A DNA stretch of 64,000 nucleotides from the NCBI RefSeq assembly GCF_001417735.1, contig NZ_BBUZ01000025.1, positions 618,754-682,753 of the forward strand, read 5' to 3'. Position 1 is the first letter of the stretch; each line of letters starts with the position of its first letter. This DNA is from Streptomyces sp. NBRC 110028 (GTDB taxonomy: Bacteria > Actinomycetota > Actinomycetes > Streptomycetales > Streptomycetaceae). A program made the translations under genes and the position numbers. Below are positions 1 to 8,629 of this stretch, piece after piece. Below the pieces are notes generated by a model that was given only the letters and a program-made list of their open reading frames with translations, ran no database searches and was not told the origin of the DNA.

Positions 1-1
1 G

Positions 2-2029
2 GACCCGGTGGCGCTGCGGCTGTTCCAGGAGCGGGGCGCGGCGGCCCGCCCCGGCTTCCGCACCGACGACGACCCGGCGGCGTGCGCCGAGATCTGCCGG
101 CGCCTGGACGGCCTGCCGCTGGCCGTCGAACTGGCCGCCGCCCGGCTGCGGCTGCTGGGCCCACGGCAGATCGCCGACCGCCTCGACGACCGCTTCCGCC
201 TGCTGACCAGCGGCAGCCGCACCGTGCTGCCCCGCCAGCAGACGCTGCGCGCCGTCGTCGACTGGTCCTGGGACCTGCTGGACGACCGCGAGCGCACCGT
301 CCTCGCCCGCCTCTCCGTCTTCGCGGGCGGCTGCGACCTCACCGAGGCCGAGGCGGTCTGCGGCGATCCGCGCGACCGCAGGCCCGTCGATCCCCGGGAC
401 GTCGCCGCGCTGCTCGGGTCGCTGGTCGACAAGTCGCTGGTGGTCGCCGCGCCCGGGACGGACGGCGAGATGCGCTACCGGCTGCTGGAGACCGTCGCCG
501 AGTACGCGGCGGAGCGGCTGGACGAGGCGGGGGAGCGGGCCGTGGTCGAACGGCGGCACCTGGTCGCGTACCGGGAGCTGGCCCGTACCGCCGACCCGTT
601 GCTGCGCGGCCGCGAACAGCGCGTCTGGCTGCCCCGGCTGGAGACCGAGCACGAGAACCTGCGCACCGCGCTGCGCCGGGCCGTCGCGGCGGGCGACGAG
701 CAGGAGGCGCTGTGCCTGGTGCTGTCGCTCGGCTGGTTCTGGAACCTGCGCGGCCACCGCGGCGACGCACGCCAGTGGGCGACGGCCGTGGCGCGGATGG
801 GCCCCAACCCGTTCGAGCCGCCGGTCGCCCCGGCGCCCCCGCTGCACCGGAGCTGCACGGCCGAACCGCCGCCGATGGAGCCCGAGCTGCTTCAGGAGGC
901 GCGGCGCGGGGTGCGGTTGCTCGCGCTGGCCAACCTCGAAGGCAATCTGCGCGCCATGGACGACGAGGAGTCCCGGCGCGAGATGCGGGGCATCGTCGAG
1001 GCCTACCGCCCGGGACTGCCGCAGAACTGCCGGGTCCCCGGCGTCATGTGGTTCTTCGCGGTGCTGCTGACGGGCGACCTCGCCCTGATGCGGGACGTCG
1101 TGGACGCGTCGGTGCGCACCAGCCGGAAGCTGGGCTACACCTGGGAGCTGGCCTTCACCCTCCAGATGCGGGCCAAGGTGATGACCCAGCGCGGCGGCGG
1201 CGATCCCGGGGAGCAGGCGCGCCGGGACGCCGACGAGAGTCTGGAGATCTTCAAGAGCCTCGGTGACGCCTGGGGCACGGCCGAGGCGCTGTCCGGGCGC
1301 GGCGAGACCCTGGAGCTGATCGGCGACGGCCGGGCCGCGGCCGACGACTACCGGGCGGCGATCGCCTACGTCGAGGAGCTGGACGCGCATTCCCACGTCT
1401 CGCTGCTCAGGGCCCGGCTGGCGGGGCTGCACGTCGAGCACGGGGACGAGGCGGAGGCGGCGGAGGGCGAGCGGGTCCTGCGCGAGCTGCTGGCGGAGCG
1501 GGCGCAGGCGGATGCCGAGGCCGCGACGTACGTCCGGATGCACCTGGCCCACCGGTGCGGCGTCACGGGCCGGGTGGCCGAGGCCCGGGAGCATCTGGCG
1601 GTGCTGCACCACGAGTTCCGCCACCGGGCGCTCGACCTGTTCCAGGGCCTGGTCGAGGGGATGATGGCCTGGCTGGACCTGATGGAGGGGCAGCCGGGGG
1701 AGGCGCTGACCCGGATTCGCGGGGCGCTGGCGAAGACCGGCGACTTCATGACCCATGTGGTCGCCCCGCAGGTGCCCGTGATCCAGCTGGTGACCGCCGC
1801 GCGGGCGCTGGCCGCGCTCGGCGGCACGGAGCGGGCCGAGGCCGCGGCACGGCTGCTCGGCGCGTACGACGCGCTGCGGCCCGGCCTCCAGCGGGTTCCC
1901 GCCAAGGAGGGCGCGGACCGGGCGGCGGGCGAGGCGGCGGCGCGGGCCTGGCTGGACGACGGGAGGTACGAGCGGGCGTACGCGGAGGGCGGGGGCCTCA
2001 CCGTGGAGGAGGCCGCCGCCCTCGTCTGA
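2..2029 (+). CDS. Large AfsR/BTAD-type or LuxR-type ATPase regulator, C-terminal part (5' truncated)
   Basis: The reading frame runs in from the window edge, so the N-terminal DNA-binding and P-loop regions are not visible. What remains is the end of an NB-ARC/STAND-type ATPase: the GLPLAVELAAARLRLL helix, then TLRAVVDWSWDLLDDRER and LSVFAGGCDLTEAEAVC, a winged-helix-like segment typical of Streptomyces SARP/AfsR-like and predicted-ATPase regulators. About 430 residues of TPR-like alpha-helical sequence follow to the stop. These proteins are cytoplasmic signal-responsive transcription regulators. The gene converges on the DrrAB-type transporter, with 8 bp between the stops. Whether the missing N-terminus is a BTAD/SARP domain cannot be seen. 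Confidence 0.8.
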   Translation, partial: DPVALRLFQERGAAARPGFRTDDDPAACAEICRRLDGLPLAVELAAARLRLLGPRQIADRLDDRFRLLTSGSRTVLPRQQTLRAVVDWSWDLLDDRERTVLARLSVFAGGCDLTEAEAVCGDPRDRRPVDPRDVAALLGSLVDKSLVVAAPGTDGEMRYRLLETVAEYAAERLDEAGERAVVERRHLVAYRELARTADPLLRGREQRVWLPRLETEHENLRTALRRAVAAGDEQEALCLVLSLGWFWNLRGHRGDARQWATAVARMGPNPFEPPVAPAPPLHRSCTAEPPPMEPELLQEARRGVRLLALANLEGNLRAMDDEESRREMRGIVEAYRPGLPQNCRVPGVMWFFAVLLTGDLALMRDVVDASVRTSRKLGYTWELAFTLQMRAKVMTQRGGGDPGEQARRDADESLEIFKSLGDAWGTAEALSGRGETLELIGDGRAAADDYRAAIAYVEELDAHSHVSLLRARLAGLHVEHGDEAEAAEGERVLRELLAERAQADAEAATYVRMHLAHRCGVTGRVAEAREHLAVLHHEFRHRALDLFQGLVEGMMAWLDLMEGQPGEALTRIRGALAKTGDFMTHVVAPQVPVIQLVTAARALAALGGTERAEAAARLLGAYDALRPGLQRVPAKEGADRAAGEAAARAWLDDGRYERAYAEGGGLTVEEAAALV

Positions 2030-2037
2030 ACCACCGC

Positions 2038-2862
2038 TCAGGTCTTCGTACGGAACTTGCGCACCGCCAGCGGCGCCATGACCACCGTGATGGCCAGCGC
2101 CCACACCAGGGCGACGGTCACCGGATGGGCGAGCGGGCCGTGGCCGCTGGTCAGCGAGCGTGCCGCGTCGGCGAGCTGGGAGAGCGGGTTGTACTTGGTG
2201 AAGGACTGCAGCCAGCCAGGCATGGTGTTGGTCGGCGCGAAGATCGACGAGCCGAACTGCAGCGGCATGATCACCAGGAAGCCGAGGCCCTGCACCGCCT
2301 GCGGTGTCTTCAGCGACAGCCCCAGCAGCATGAAGACCCAGGTCAGCGACGACCCGAAGATCAGGGCCAGGACGACTGCGGCCGCCAGTTCGGCCGGGCC
2401 GGTCTTCAGCTCGAAGCCCATGATGAAGCCCATGGCCAGCAGGATGAGGGTGGACACCAGCATCCGCCCGGTCTCCACGATCAGCTTGGCGATCAGCACC
2501 GAGGAGCGGGCGATCGGCATCGTGCGGAAGCGGTCCATCACTCCCTTGCGGAAGTCGTCGTTGACACCGGTGCCGACCGACATGGCGATGTTGAGCCCGC
2601 CCATCGCCATCATCCCGGGGATGAAGTAGTTGACGTACTCGCTGCGGTCGCCGCCCGACACCGCGCCACCGAAGACATAGGTGAACAGCAGCGAGAAGAC
2701 GATGGGCATCAGCAGCGCGTCGAACATCGACTCCGGGTCCTGCTTGATCTGCAGCGCGTTACGCCGCACCAGCGCGCCGATGTGCCGGAGATTGGCGCGC
2801 AGCCCGATCCGCCCCTCGCCGGGCAGGTCCTTCGCGGACGCGGGCACCGTTGCCGTGGTCAC
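2038..2862 (-). CDS. ABC-2 type transporter permease, DrrB family
   Basis: Integral membrane partner of the upstream ATPase, 274 residues, the usual length for DrrB-type permeases of daunorubicin-resistance exporters. It has a cytoplasmic N-terminus (LRHIGALVRRNALQIKQDP) and about six hydrophobic segments, including LLMPIVFSLLFTYVFGG and the C-terminal VTVALVWALAITVVMAPLAV. The conserved GLNIAMSVGTGVNDDFRKGVMDRFRTMP stretch of the family is present. The start ATG overlaps the stop of the ATPase gene (ATGA, 4 bp), so the two are translationally coupled. The substrate is unknown; no biosynthetic cluster is visible, so general drug or metabolite efflux is likely. Confidence 0.88.
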   Translation of the reverse strand: MTTATVPASAKDLPGEGRIGLRANLRHIGALVRRNALQIKQDPESMFDALLMPIVFSLLFTYVFGGAVSGGDRSEYVNYFIPGMMAMGGLNIAMSVGTGVNDDFRKGVMDRFRTMPIARSSVLIAKLIVETGRMLVSTLILLAMGFIMGFELKTGPAELAAAVVLALIFGSSLTWVFMLLGLSLKTPQAVQGLGFLVIMPLQFGSSIFAPTNTMPGWLQSFTKYNPLSQLADAARSLTSGHGPLAHPVTVALVWALAITVVMAPLAVRKFRTKT

Positions 2863-3881
2863 GCGGCCACCTCCTCAAGAGCCTTGTCGTGGGTGCTGTT
2901 CTCGGGCGTGGAGGTCTTCTGGCCGGTGATGGCCAGGAACACCTCGTCCAGGCTGGGCAGATGGGTGTCGATCCCGGCGATCGTGAAGCCGCGCTCGCCG
3001 AGCAGGCCGATCACCGCGGTCAGCTGCTCGTCGCTGACGATCGGCACGTTGACCAGGCCCTCCTCCATGTCCGCGGTCGCGCCGCCGACGCCGTCGAGCC
3101 CGGCCTGCGCGAGGGCGCCGACCATGCGGTTCAGCTCACCGGGGTCGGAGGGGCGTATCTGCAGGGTGCGCCCGCCGACCTTGGCCTTCAGCTCGTTGAC
3201 CCGGCCCTCGGCGATGATCTTGCCGCGGTCGATGACCGTGAGGTCGTGCGCCAGCTGCTCGGCCTCCTCCATGTACTGGGTGGTCAGCAGCACCGTGGAG
3301 CCCTCGGCGACCATGCGCTTGACCTCGTCCCACACCTCGTTGCGGGTGCGCGGGTCGAGACCGGTCGTCGGCTCGTCCAGATAGAGCACCGAGGGCCGGC
3401 CGATCATGGAGGCGGCCAGGTCCAGCCGGCGCCGCATGCCGCCGGAGTAGGTGGCCGCGGCCCGCTTCGCGGCGTCCGTCAGCGAGAACCGCTCCAGCAT
3501 GGCGTCCGCGCGCGCCCGGGCCTCCTTGCGGGGCAGATCGAGCAGCCGCCCGATCATGTACAGGTTCTCCCAGCCGGAAAGCTTCTCGTCGACCGAGGCG
3601 TACTGCCCGGTCAGACCGATCGTGCGGCGCAGCTGCCGGGGCTGCCGCACCACGTCGTACCCCGCCACGACGGCGGTGCCGGCGTCCGGCACCAGCAGGG
3701 TGGACAGACAGCGGACGAGGGTGGTCTTCCCGGCTCCGTTGGGGCCGAGGACACCGAGGACGGTGCCTTCCGGCACGTCCAGATCCACCCCGTCGACCGC
3801 CTTGGTGTCGCCGAAGTGCTTGACCAGCCCCCGTACTTCGACGGCGTTGCCGTCCCTGATCTTGTGTTCCTGTCGCGTCAT
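2859..3881 (-). CDS. ABC transporter ATP-binding protein, DrrA family
   Basis: ATPase of a two-gene exporter, 340 residues. Walker A GPNGAGKT is at about residues 46-53, the signature SGGMR near 146, and Walker B LYLDEPTTGLDP near 166. The C-terminal extension of about 100 residues (LKAKVGGRTLQIRPSDPGELN) is typical of the DrrA/CcmA subfamily. It should sit on the inner face of the membrane and power the permease encoded directly downstream. A terminator hairpin (3928-3963) isolates it from panB, so it has its own promoter somewhere in 3882-3927. Confidence 0.9.
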   Translation of the reverse strand: MTRQEHKIRDGNAVEVRGLVKHFGDTKAVDGVDLDVPEGTVLGVLGPNGAGKTTLVRCLSTLLVPDAGTAVVAGYDVVRQPRQLRRTIGLTGQYASVDEKLSGWENLYMIGRLLDLPRKEARARADAMLERFSLTDAAKRAAATYSGGMRRRLDLAASMIGRPSVLYLDEPTTGLDPRTRNEVWDEVKRMVAEGSTVLLTTQYMEEAEQLAHDLTVIDRGKIIAEGRVNELKAKVGGRTLQIRPSDPGELNRMVGALAQAGLDGVGGATADMEEGLVNVPIVSDEQLTAVIGLLGERGFTIAGIDTHLPSLDEVFLAITGQKTSTPENSTHDKALEEVAA

Positions 3882-3927
3882 GCCGTAAGAGTGACACCCC
3901 TCGCCGACAGATCGCCGACAAGCGGCG

Positions 3928-3963
3928 GACAGCCCGCCGACGGGGGACGGTCGGCGGGCTGTC
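3928..3963 (-). terminator. Intrinsic terminator of panB
   Basis: A perfect 14-bp inverted repeat (GACAGCCCGCCGAC with its complement) around an 8-nt loop. It lies 37 bp beyond the panB stop and upstream of the ABC ATPase gene on the same strand. Confidence 0.75.
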
Positions 3964-4000
3964 GATGTACCGCGATGGCTCGTTGTGTCTCAGTGGAACA

Positions 4001-4861
4001 TCAGTGGAAGGAGTGCTCCTCGGCCGGGTACGCCCCGCCGACGACGTCCTCGGCGAAGGCGCGCGCCGCGTCGCCCAGCACCTCCCGCATCCGGGCGTAT
4101 TGCTTGACGAAGCGCGGCACCCGGCCGCTGGTCATGCCCGCCATGTCCGTCCACACCAGCACCTGGGCGTCGCACTCCGCGCCCGCGCCGATGCCGATGG
4201 TCGGGATGTGCAGCGAGCGGGTGAGCTCGGCGGCCAGCTCGGCCGGGACCAGCTCCAGCACGACGCCGAAGGCGCCCGCGTCCTGCACGGCCTTGGCGTC
4301 GCGCAGCAGCTGCTGGGCGGCCTCCTCGCCGCGCCCCTGCACCGGGTAGCCGCCGTACGCGTTGACGGACTGCGGGGTGAGGCCGACGTGCGCCATGACC
4401 GGGATGCCGGACTGGACGAGCAGTTCGATCTGGTGGGCGGAGCGCTCGCCGCCCTCCAGCTTGACCGCGCCCACCCCGGCCTCCTTGACCAGCCGGGTGG
4501 CGTTGCGCAGCGCCTGGACCGGGCCCTCCTGGTACGAGCCGAAGGGCAGGTCGCCGACGACGAGGGCGCGCTTGGTGCCGCGTACGACGGCGGCGGACAG
4601 CAGGGCGATCTCGTCCATCGTGACGGGCACGGTGGACTCGTAGCCGAGGTGGCAGTTGCCCATCGAGTCGCCGACCAGCATGACGGGAATGCCCGCCTCG
4701 TCGAAGACGGAGGCGGTCATCGCGTCGTAGGCGGTGAGCATGGGCCACTTCTCGCCGCGCTCCTTGGCGGCGGCGATGTCACGGACGGTGACACGGCGGG
4801 AACTCGTCCCCCCGTACAGCGCCTTCGGTGACTGCTTCTGCGCAGGGCTGACGTGCGTCAT
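4001..4861 (-). CDS. panB: 3-methyl-2-oxobutanoate hydroxymethyltransferase
   Basis: First committed enzyme of pantothenate (coenzyme A) biosynthesis: it transfers the one-carbon unit of 5,10-methylene-THF to alpha-ketoisovalerate, giving ketopantoate. The 286-residue protein has the family hallmarks MLTAYDAMTASVFDEAGIP, VGDSMGNCHLGYESTVPVT (metal-binding Asp), GAVKLEGG (active-site Lys) and MAHVGLTPQSVNAYGGYPVQG, plus VVLELVPAELA with the catalytic Glu. Cytoplasmic decamer in the known family. It is monocistronic, bounded by a terminator downstream and a divergent MFS gene upstream. The extended N-terminus (about 20 residues before the conserved core) is normal for Streptomyces. Confidence 0.96.
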   Translation of the reverse strand: MTHVSPAQKQSPKALYGGTSSRRVTVRDIAAAKERGEKWPMLTAYDAMTASVFDEAGIPVMLVGDSMGNCHLGYESTVPVTMDEIALLSAAVVRGTKRALVVGDLPFGSYQEGPVQALRNATRLVKEAGVGAVKLEGGERSAHQIELLVQSGIPVMAHVGLTPQSVNAYGGYPVQGRGEEAAQQLLRDAKAVQDAGAFGVVLELVPAELAAELTRSLHIPTIGIGAGAECDAQVLVWTDMAGMTSGRVPRFVKQYARMREVLGDAARAFAEDVVGGAYPAEEHSFH

Positions 4862-4993
4862 TACGACGGCTCCTGTTCGTCATCTCGAGGCGCCCTGACG
4901 GCGTCCCCGGACCACCTCCATGCTGGCACGCCTCCCGACGCTGCGAAAGTGGGGACATTCGCGCACGGATGAGCATTCGATGGACAAAGGCTC

Positions 4994-5006
4994 GCAAAGT
5001 CTTTGC
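4994..5006. promoter_or_regulatory. Palindrome in the panB/MFS divergent promoter region
   Basis: GCAAAG-T-CTTTGC is a perfect 6+6 palindrome 45 bp upstream of the MFS start. Because the MFS gene is coupled to a TetR gene, this or the next repeat is a reasonable operator candidate; this is inference. Confidence 0.35.
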
Positions 5007-5007
5007 C

Positions 5008-5026
5008 ATACGAGACGGGGCCGTAT
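5008..5026. promoter_or_regulatory. Inverted repeat, candidate TetR operator
   Basis: ATACG-N9-CGTAT lies 25 bp before the MFS ATG, next to the palindrome at 4994-5006. Arm length and position suit a TetR-family operator over the promoter of the exporter-regulator operon. Confidence 0.35.
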
Positions 5027-5050
5027 CGAAACGGTTCTAGCCTGGGCCAT

Positions 5051-6646
5051 ATGGCAGCAGCCCCCTCCGCCGAGGCGATTCACCGCAGACGGTGGGCGAT
5101 CCTGGTCGTCCTCATGTTCAGCGTCCTGGTCGTCGTCCTGGACAACTCGATACTCAATGTGGCGATGAAGACCATCGCCAGCCCCAAGCCCACCGGTCTC
5201 GGCGCCACCCAGAGCCAGCTGGAGTGGGCCATCAACGCCTACACGCTGGTCTTCGCGGGGCTGCTGTTCACCGCCGGGCTGCTCGGCGACCGGCTCGGCC
5301 GCAAGAAGATGCTGCTCGGCGGCATGACCGTGTTCGGCATGGGCTCGGTGCTGGCCGCCTTCTCCGGTTCGCCCGGCGAGCTGATCGGCTTCCGCGCGCT
5401 GATGGGCCTGGGCGCGGCCTTCGTCATGCCCGCCACCCTGGCCATCCTGGTGAACGTCTTCGAGCGCGAGGAGCAGGCGAAGGCCATCGGCATCTGGGTC
5501 GCCGCGGTCGGCCTCGCCATCGCCATCGGGCCGATCACCGGCGGTGTGCTGCTGGAGCACTTCTGGTGGGGCTCGGTCTTCTTCGTCAACGTGCCCGTCG
5601 TGGCCGCCGGGATCATCGCCATGATCCTGCTCGTCCCCGACTCCCGGGACCCCGCACCCGGCCGGCTGGACCCGCTGGGCGTGCTGCTGTCCGTCATCGG
5701 CCTGGTGCTGCTGGTGTACGGGATCATCAAGGGCGGCCAGCTCGCCGACTTCACCGACGCCCAGGTGCTGGCCACGATCGGCGCCGGACTCCTCGTGCTG
5801 GGCCTGTTCGTCCGGCACGAGAAGCGCAGCGACCATCCGGCCATCGACGTCGGCTACTTCCGCAACCCCGCCTTCTCGGCCGCCATCGCCGCCGTCGCGC
5901 TGGTCTTCTTCGCGCTCATGGGCGTGACGTTCTTCATGGTCTTCTACATCCAGAGCGTGCGCGGCTTCAGCGCCCTGGACTCCGGGCTGCTGCTCCTGCC
6001 GCTGGCCGTCGCCCAGCTGCTGTTCGCGCCGCGCGCCCGGCTGGTCGTGGAGCGGTTCGGCGCCCGCGCCGTGTGCACGGGCGGGATGCTGCTGGTGGCC
6101 GCCACCATGGCCGGGTTCCTGCTGCTGGACGTCGATTCGCCGCTGTGGGTGCTGGAGACGCTGTTCTTCTTCCAGGGCGCGGGGATGGCGCACATCATGC
6201 CGCCGGTCACCACCGCGATCATGCAGGCGCTGCCGCGTGAGAAGGCCGGTTCCGGCTCGGCCCTGAACAACACCTTCCGGCAGGTCGGCGGCGCGCTCGG
6301 GGTCGCCGTCCTCGGCTCGGTGCTCTCCGCCACCTACCGCGAGGGCATCCAGGGCACCCTCGCCGCCGTCCCCGGGCTGCCCGCCTCCGTACGGCACTCG
6401 GCGGGTGAGTCCGTCGAGGCCACCCTCGCCCTCGCCGACCGTATGGGTCCCGCGGGGCATGTGCTGCTGGGCCCGGCCCATGACTCCTTCATCCACGCGA
6501 TGCACCTCACCGCGCTCGGCGCCTCGGGCGTCGCCCTGTTCGGCGCGCTGGTCGTGGCGGCCTTCCTGCCCGGCAAGGGCGCGGACGGCGGCGGCCCCGG
6601 CAGCGGGCGGCCACGGGAGAAGGCCGGGGCGGGGGCCGACCGATGA
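5051..6646 (+). CDS. MFS transporter, DHA2 (14-TMS, EmrB/QacA-like) family
   Basis: Proton-driven drug exporter of the inner membrane, 531 residues from the ATG at 5051. An upstream in-frame ATG at 5003 lies in promoter-like sequence and is less likely. It has the DHA2 hallmarks [10 protein letters not shown] in TM1, [14 protein letters not shown] between TM2 and TM3, and the antiporter-type segment [18 protein letters not shown]. About 14 hydrophobic helices are visible. The stop overlaps the start of the TetR gene (ATGA), so export and its probable repressor are coupled. The substrate cannot be told from sequence. Confidence 0.9.
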   Translation: MAAAPSAEAIHRRRWAILVVLMFSVLVVVLDNSILNVAMKTIASPKPTGLGATQSQLEWAINAYTLVFAGLLFTAGLLGDRLGRKKMLLGGMTVFGMGSVLAAFSGSPGELIGFRALMGLGAAFVMPATLAILVNVFEREEQAKAIGIWVAAVGLAIAIGPITGGVLLEHFWWGSVFFVNVPVVAAGIIAMILLVPDSRDPAPGRLDPLGVLLSVIGLVLLVYGIIKGGQLADFTDAQVLATIGAGLLVLGLFVRHEKRSDHPAIDVGYFRNPAFSAAIAAVALVFFALMGVTFFMVFYIQSVRGFSALDSGLLLLPLAVAQLLFAPRARLVVERFGARAVCTGGMLLVAATMAGFLLLDVDSPLWVLETLFFFQGAGMAHIMPPVTTAIMQALPREKAGSGSALNNTFRQVGGALGVAVLGSVLSATYREGIQGTLAAVPGLPASVRHSAGESVEATLALADRMGPAGHVLLGPAHDSFIHAMHLTALGASGVALFGALVVAAFLPGKGADGGGPGSGRPREKAGAGADR

Positions 6647-7242
6647 CGGCGCCCACCGTCCCGGCACGCGGGCGGCCGCGCAGGGCCGCCACCGACGCCG
6701 CGATCATCGAGGCCGCGCTGCGGCTGCTGGAGGAGGGCTCGAGTGTCGGCGCGCTGTCCATCGAGGGGATCGCGCGCGCGGCGGGGGTGGGCAAGGCCAC
6801 CGTCTACCGCCGCTGGCCGGGAAAGAACGCGCTGATGCTGGACGTCCTGCGGTCGCTGGAGGAACCGGGCCCCGCACCGGCCGGGGTCTCGGCCCGCGAC
6901 GACCTCGTCACCCTGCTGGAGTTCCTGCGCCGGCGCGGGCTGGCCAAGCGCGACTCCGCCCTCATGCGCAGCGTCCTGGCCCAGGCGCACGCCCACCGGG
7001 AGCTGTGGCGGGCGTACGAGGAGAACGTCATCGAGGTCCGCCGGGAGACGCTGCGGTCGGTGCTGCGGCGGGGCATCGCCAGCGGTGAGATCCGGGCGGA
7101 CACCGATCTTGAGCTGCTGGCCGACCTGTTCACCGGGCCGATGCTGGCGCGCGCGATCCTGCGTGAGTGGCAGGAGCTGCCGGAGGGGCTGGCCGAGCGG
7201 ATCGTGGACACCGTTCTGGAGGGGGTCTCGGCGCGCGGCTGA
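6643..7242 (+). CDS. TetR/AcrR family transcriptional regulator
   Basis: 199 residues. The N-terminal HTH reads [12 protein letters not shown]...[31 protein letters not shown], ending with the family's typical YRRWPGK. The C-terminal ligand domain (about residues 75-195) contains a TetR_C-like segment ending [13 protein letters not shown]. It is translated by coupling to the MFS exporter, so it is probably the repressor of that operon, acting at the inverted repeats at 4994-5026. The effector is probably a substrate of the pump. Confidence 0.9.
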   Translation: MTAPTVPARGRPRRAATDAAIIEAALRLLEEGSSVGALSIEGIARAAGVGKATVYRRWPGKNALMLDVLRSLEEPGPAPAGVSARDDLVTLLEFLRRRGLAKRDSALMRSVLAQAHAHRELWRAYEENVIEVRRETLRSVLRRGIASGEIRADTDLELLADLFTGPMLARAILREWQELPEGLAERIVDTVLEGVSARG

Positions 7243-7361
7243 GAGGGCGTATGCGAGCGTAGGACGGACGGCGCGTCCCGGCGCCGTGGCGCCTGTTGCT
7301 CTGTGCCTGTTGCGTCACAACCGCCCCCGTTGTCACGGGAGGCGGAACCCCCGCGTACCGC

Positions 7362-7390
7362 CCGGGCGTCCACCGGGCAGGGACGCCCGG
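7362..7390 (+). terminator. Hairpin downstream of the MFS-TetR operon
   Basis: CCGGGCGTCC pairs perfectly with GGACGCCCGG around a 9-nt loop, about 120 bp past the TetR stop. There is no T-run, as is common in Streptomyces terminators. Confidence 0.4.
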
Positions 7391-7471
7391 TGGGGGCGTC
7401 GGGAATGCCCTGGTCATCGCCTAGGGTCTTGAACGGTAGGCGGGCAGCGGCAAGTGAGGGACGGACAGCGC

Positions 7472-8497
7472 ATGGTGCAGGCGTACACGCAGGAGACGGG
7501 ACAGTCCGGGGGCGCACCCCAGCGGACCGGCTCCCGATTCGACCGCCTGCGCGACCGGCTCCGGCACAGCCGCGGAATCTGGCGGCGCGGTCTGCTGCTC
7601 GCGGCGTTCGCGATCCTGCTCGCACTGGTCATGATCTTCCACGCCGACATCCCCAACCGCGTCGGCAACCTCGGCAGCCTGCTGGAGACCTTCCTGCCGT
7701 GGCTCGGGGTGTTCCTCCCGGTGCTGCTGGTGCTCGGCCTGGTGCGGCGGTCGGCGAGCGCCCTGGTGGCGCTGGTGCTGCCGGTCGCCGTCTGGCTGAA
7801 CCTCTTCGGCGGGCTGATGTTCTCCGACAAGTCCGGCGGCGACGGCGACCTGACCGTCGTCACCCACAACGTCAACGCCGACAACTCCGACCCGGTGGCC
7901 ACCGCGAAGGACGTGGCCGCCTCGGGCGCGCAGGTGGTGGCGCTGGAGGAGCTGACCACCAAGGCCGTGCCGACGTACGCCAAGGCGCTCGCGGGCACCT
8001 ACCGCTACCACGCCGTGCAGGGCACGGTCGGGGTGTGGAGCACGTACCCGCTGTCCGGGACCAAGCCGGTCGACATCAAGATGGGCTGGACCCGGGCGCT
8101 GCGCACCACCGTCAGCGCGCCGAGCGGCGAGGTCGCCGTCTACGTCGCCCATCTCCCCTCCGTGCGCGTGAAGTTCAACGCGGGCTTCACCGCCGGGCAG
8201 CGCGACGCGAGCGCCGACGCGCTGGGCGAGGCCATCCGTGACGAGCCGCTGGACAAGGTGATCCTGCTCGGCGACCTGAACGGCACGATGAACGACCGCT
8301 CGCTGGCCCCCGTCACCTCGCAGATGCGCTCCGCGCAGGGCGCCGCGGGCGACGGCTTCGGCTTCAGCTGGCCCGCCTCGTTCCCGATGGCCCGCATCGA
8401 CCAGATCATGGTGCGCGGGGTGAACCCGGTCTCGGCCTGGACGCTGCGGCAGACCGGCAGCGACCACCTTCCGGTAGCGGCGTCCGTGACGCTCTGA
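7472..8497 (+). CDS. Membrane-anchored endonuclease/exonuclease/phosphatase family protein
   Basis: 341 residues from ATG 7472; a GTG at 7454 is the alternative start. A basic cytoplasmic N-terminus precedes three hydrophobic segments (about residues 40-115: RGLLLAAFAILLALVMIF, FLPWLGVFLPVLLVLGLV, ALVALVLPVAVWLNLF). The catalytic EEP domain follows, outside the membrane: LTVVTHNVNADN, VVALEELT (metal-binding Glu), YVAHLPSVR, VILLGDLNGTMNDRSL (catalytic Asp/Asn) and IDQIMVR...GSDHLPVAASV (catalytic His). This layout is common in Streptomyces, where the substrate (phosphodiester, phospholipid or nucleic acid) is not established. Confidence 0.85.
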   Translation: MVQAYTQETGQSGGAPQRTGSRFDRLRDRLRHSRGIWRRGLLLAAFAILLALVMIFHADIPNRVGNLGSLLETFLPWLGVFLPVLLVLGLVRRSASALVALVLPVAVWLNLFGGLMFSDKSGGDGDLTVVTHNVNADNSDPVATAKDVAASGAQVVALEELTTKAVPTYAKALAGTYRYHAVQGTVGVWSTYPLSGTKPVDIKMGWTRALRTTVSAPSGEVAVYVAHLPSVRVKFNAGFTAGQRDASADALGEAIRDEPLDKVILLGDLNGTMNDRSLAPVTSQMRSAQGAAGDGFGFSWPASFPMARIDQIMVRGVNPVSAWTLRQTGSDHLPVAASVTL

Positions 8498-8629
8498 GCC
8501 TGCTCATCGAAGATCTAACACGCTGTTCACCTTGAGGACGGTGCTCAGGAAATAAAGCGCGTGAGAGACTTTGTTCCGGTAGAGAACATACGCACGATCT
8601 CCTTCCTCACCGCTTGTGAAAGGTCTCTC

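Noticed and set aside
2038..3881. DrrAB pair as sign of an antibiotic cluster
   Set aside because: No biosynthetic genes on either side in the window; such exporters are common outside clusters.
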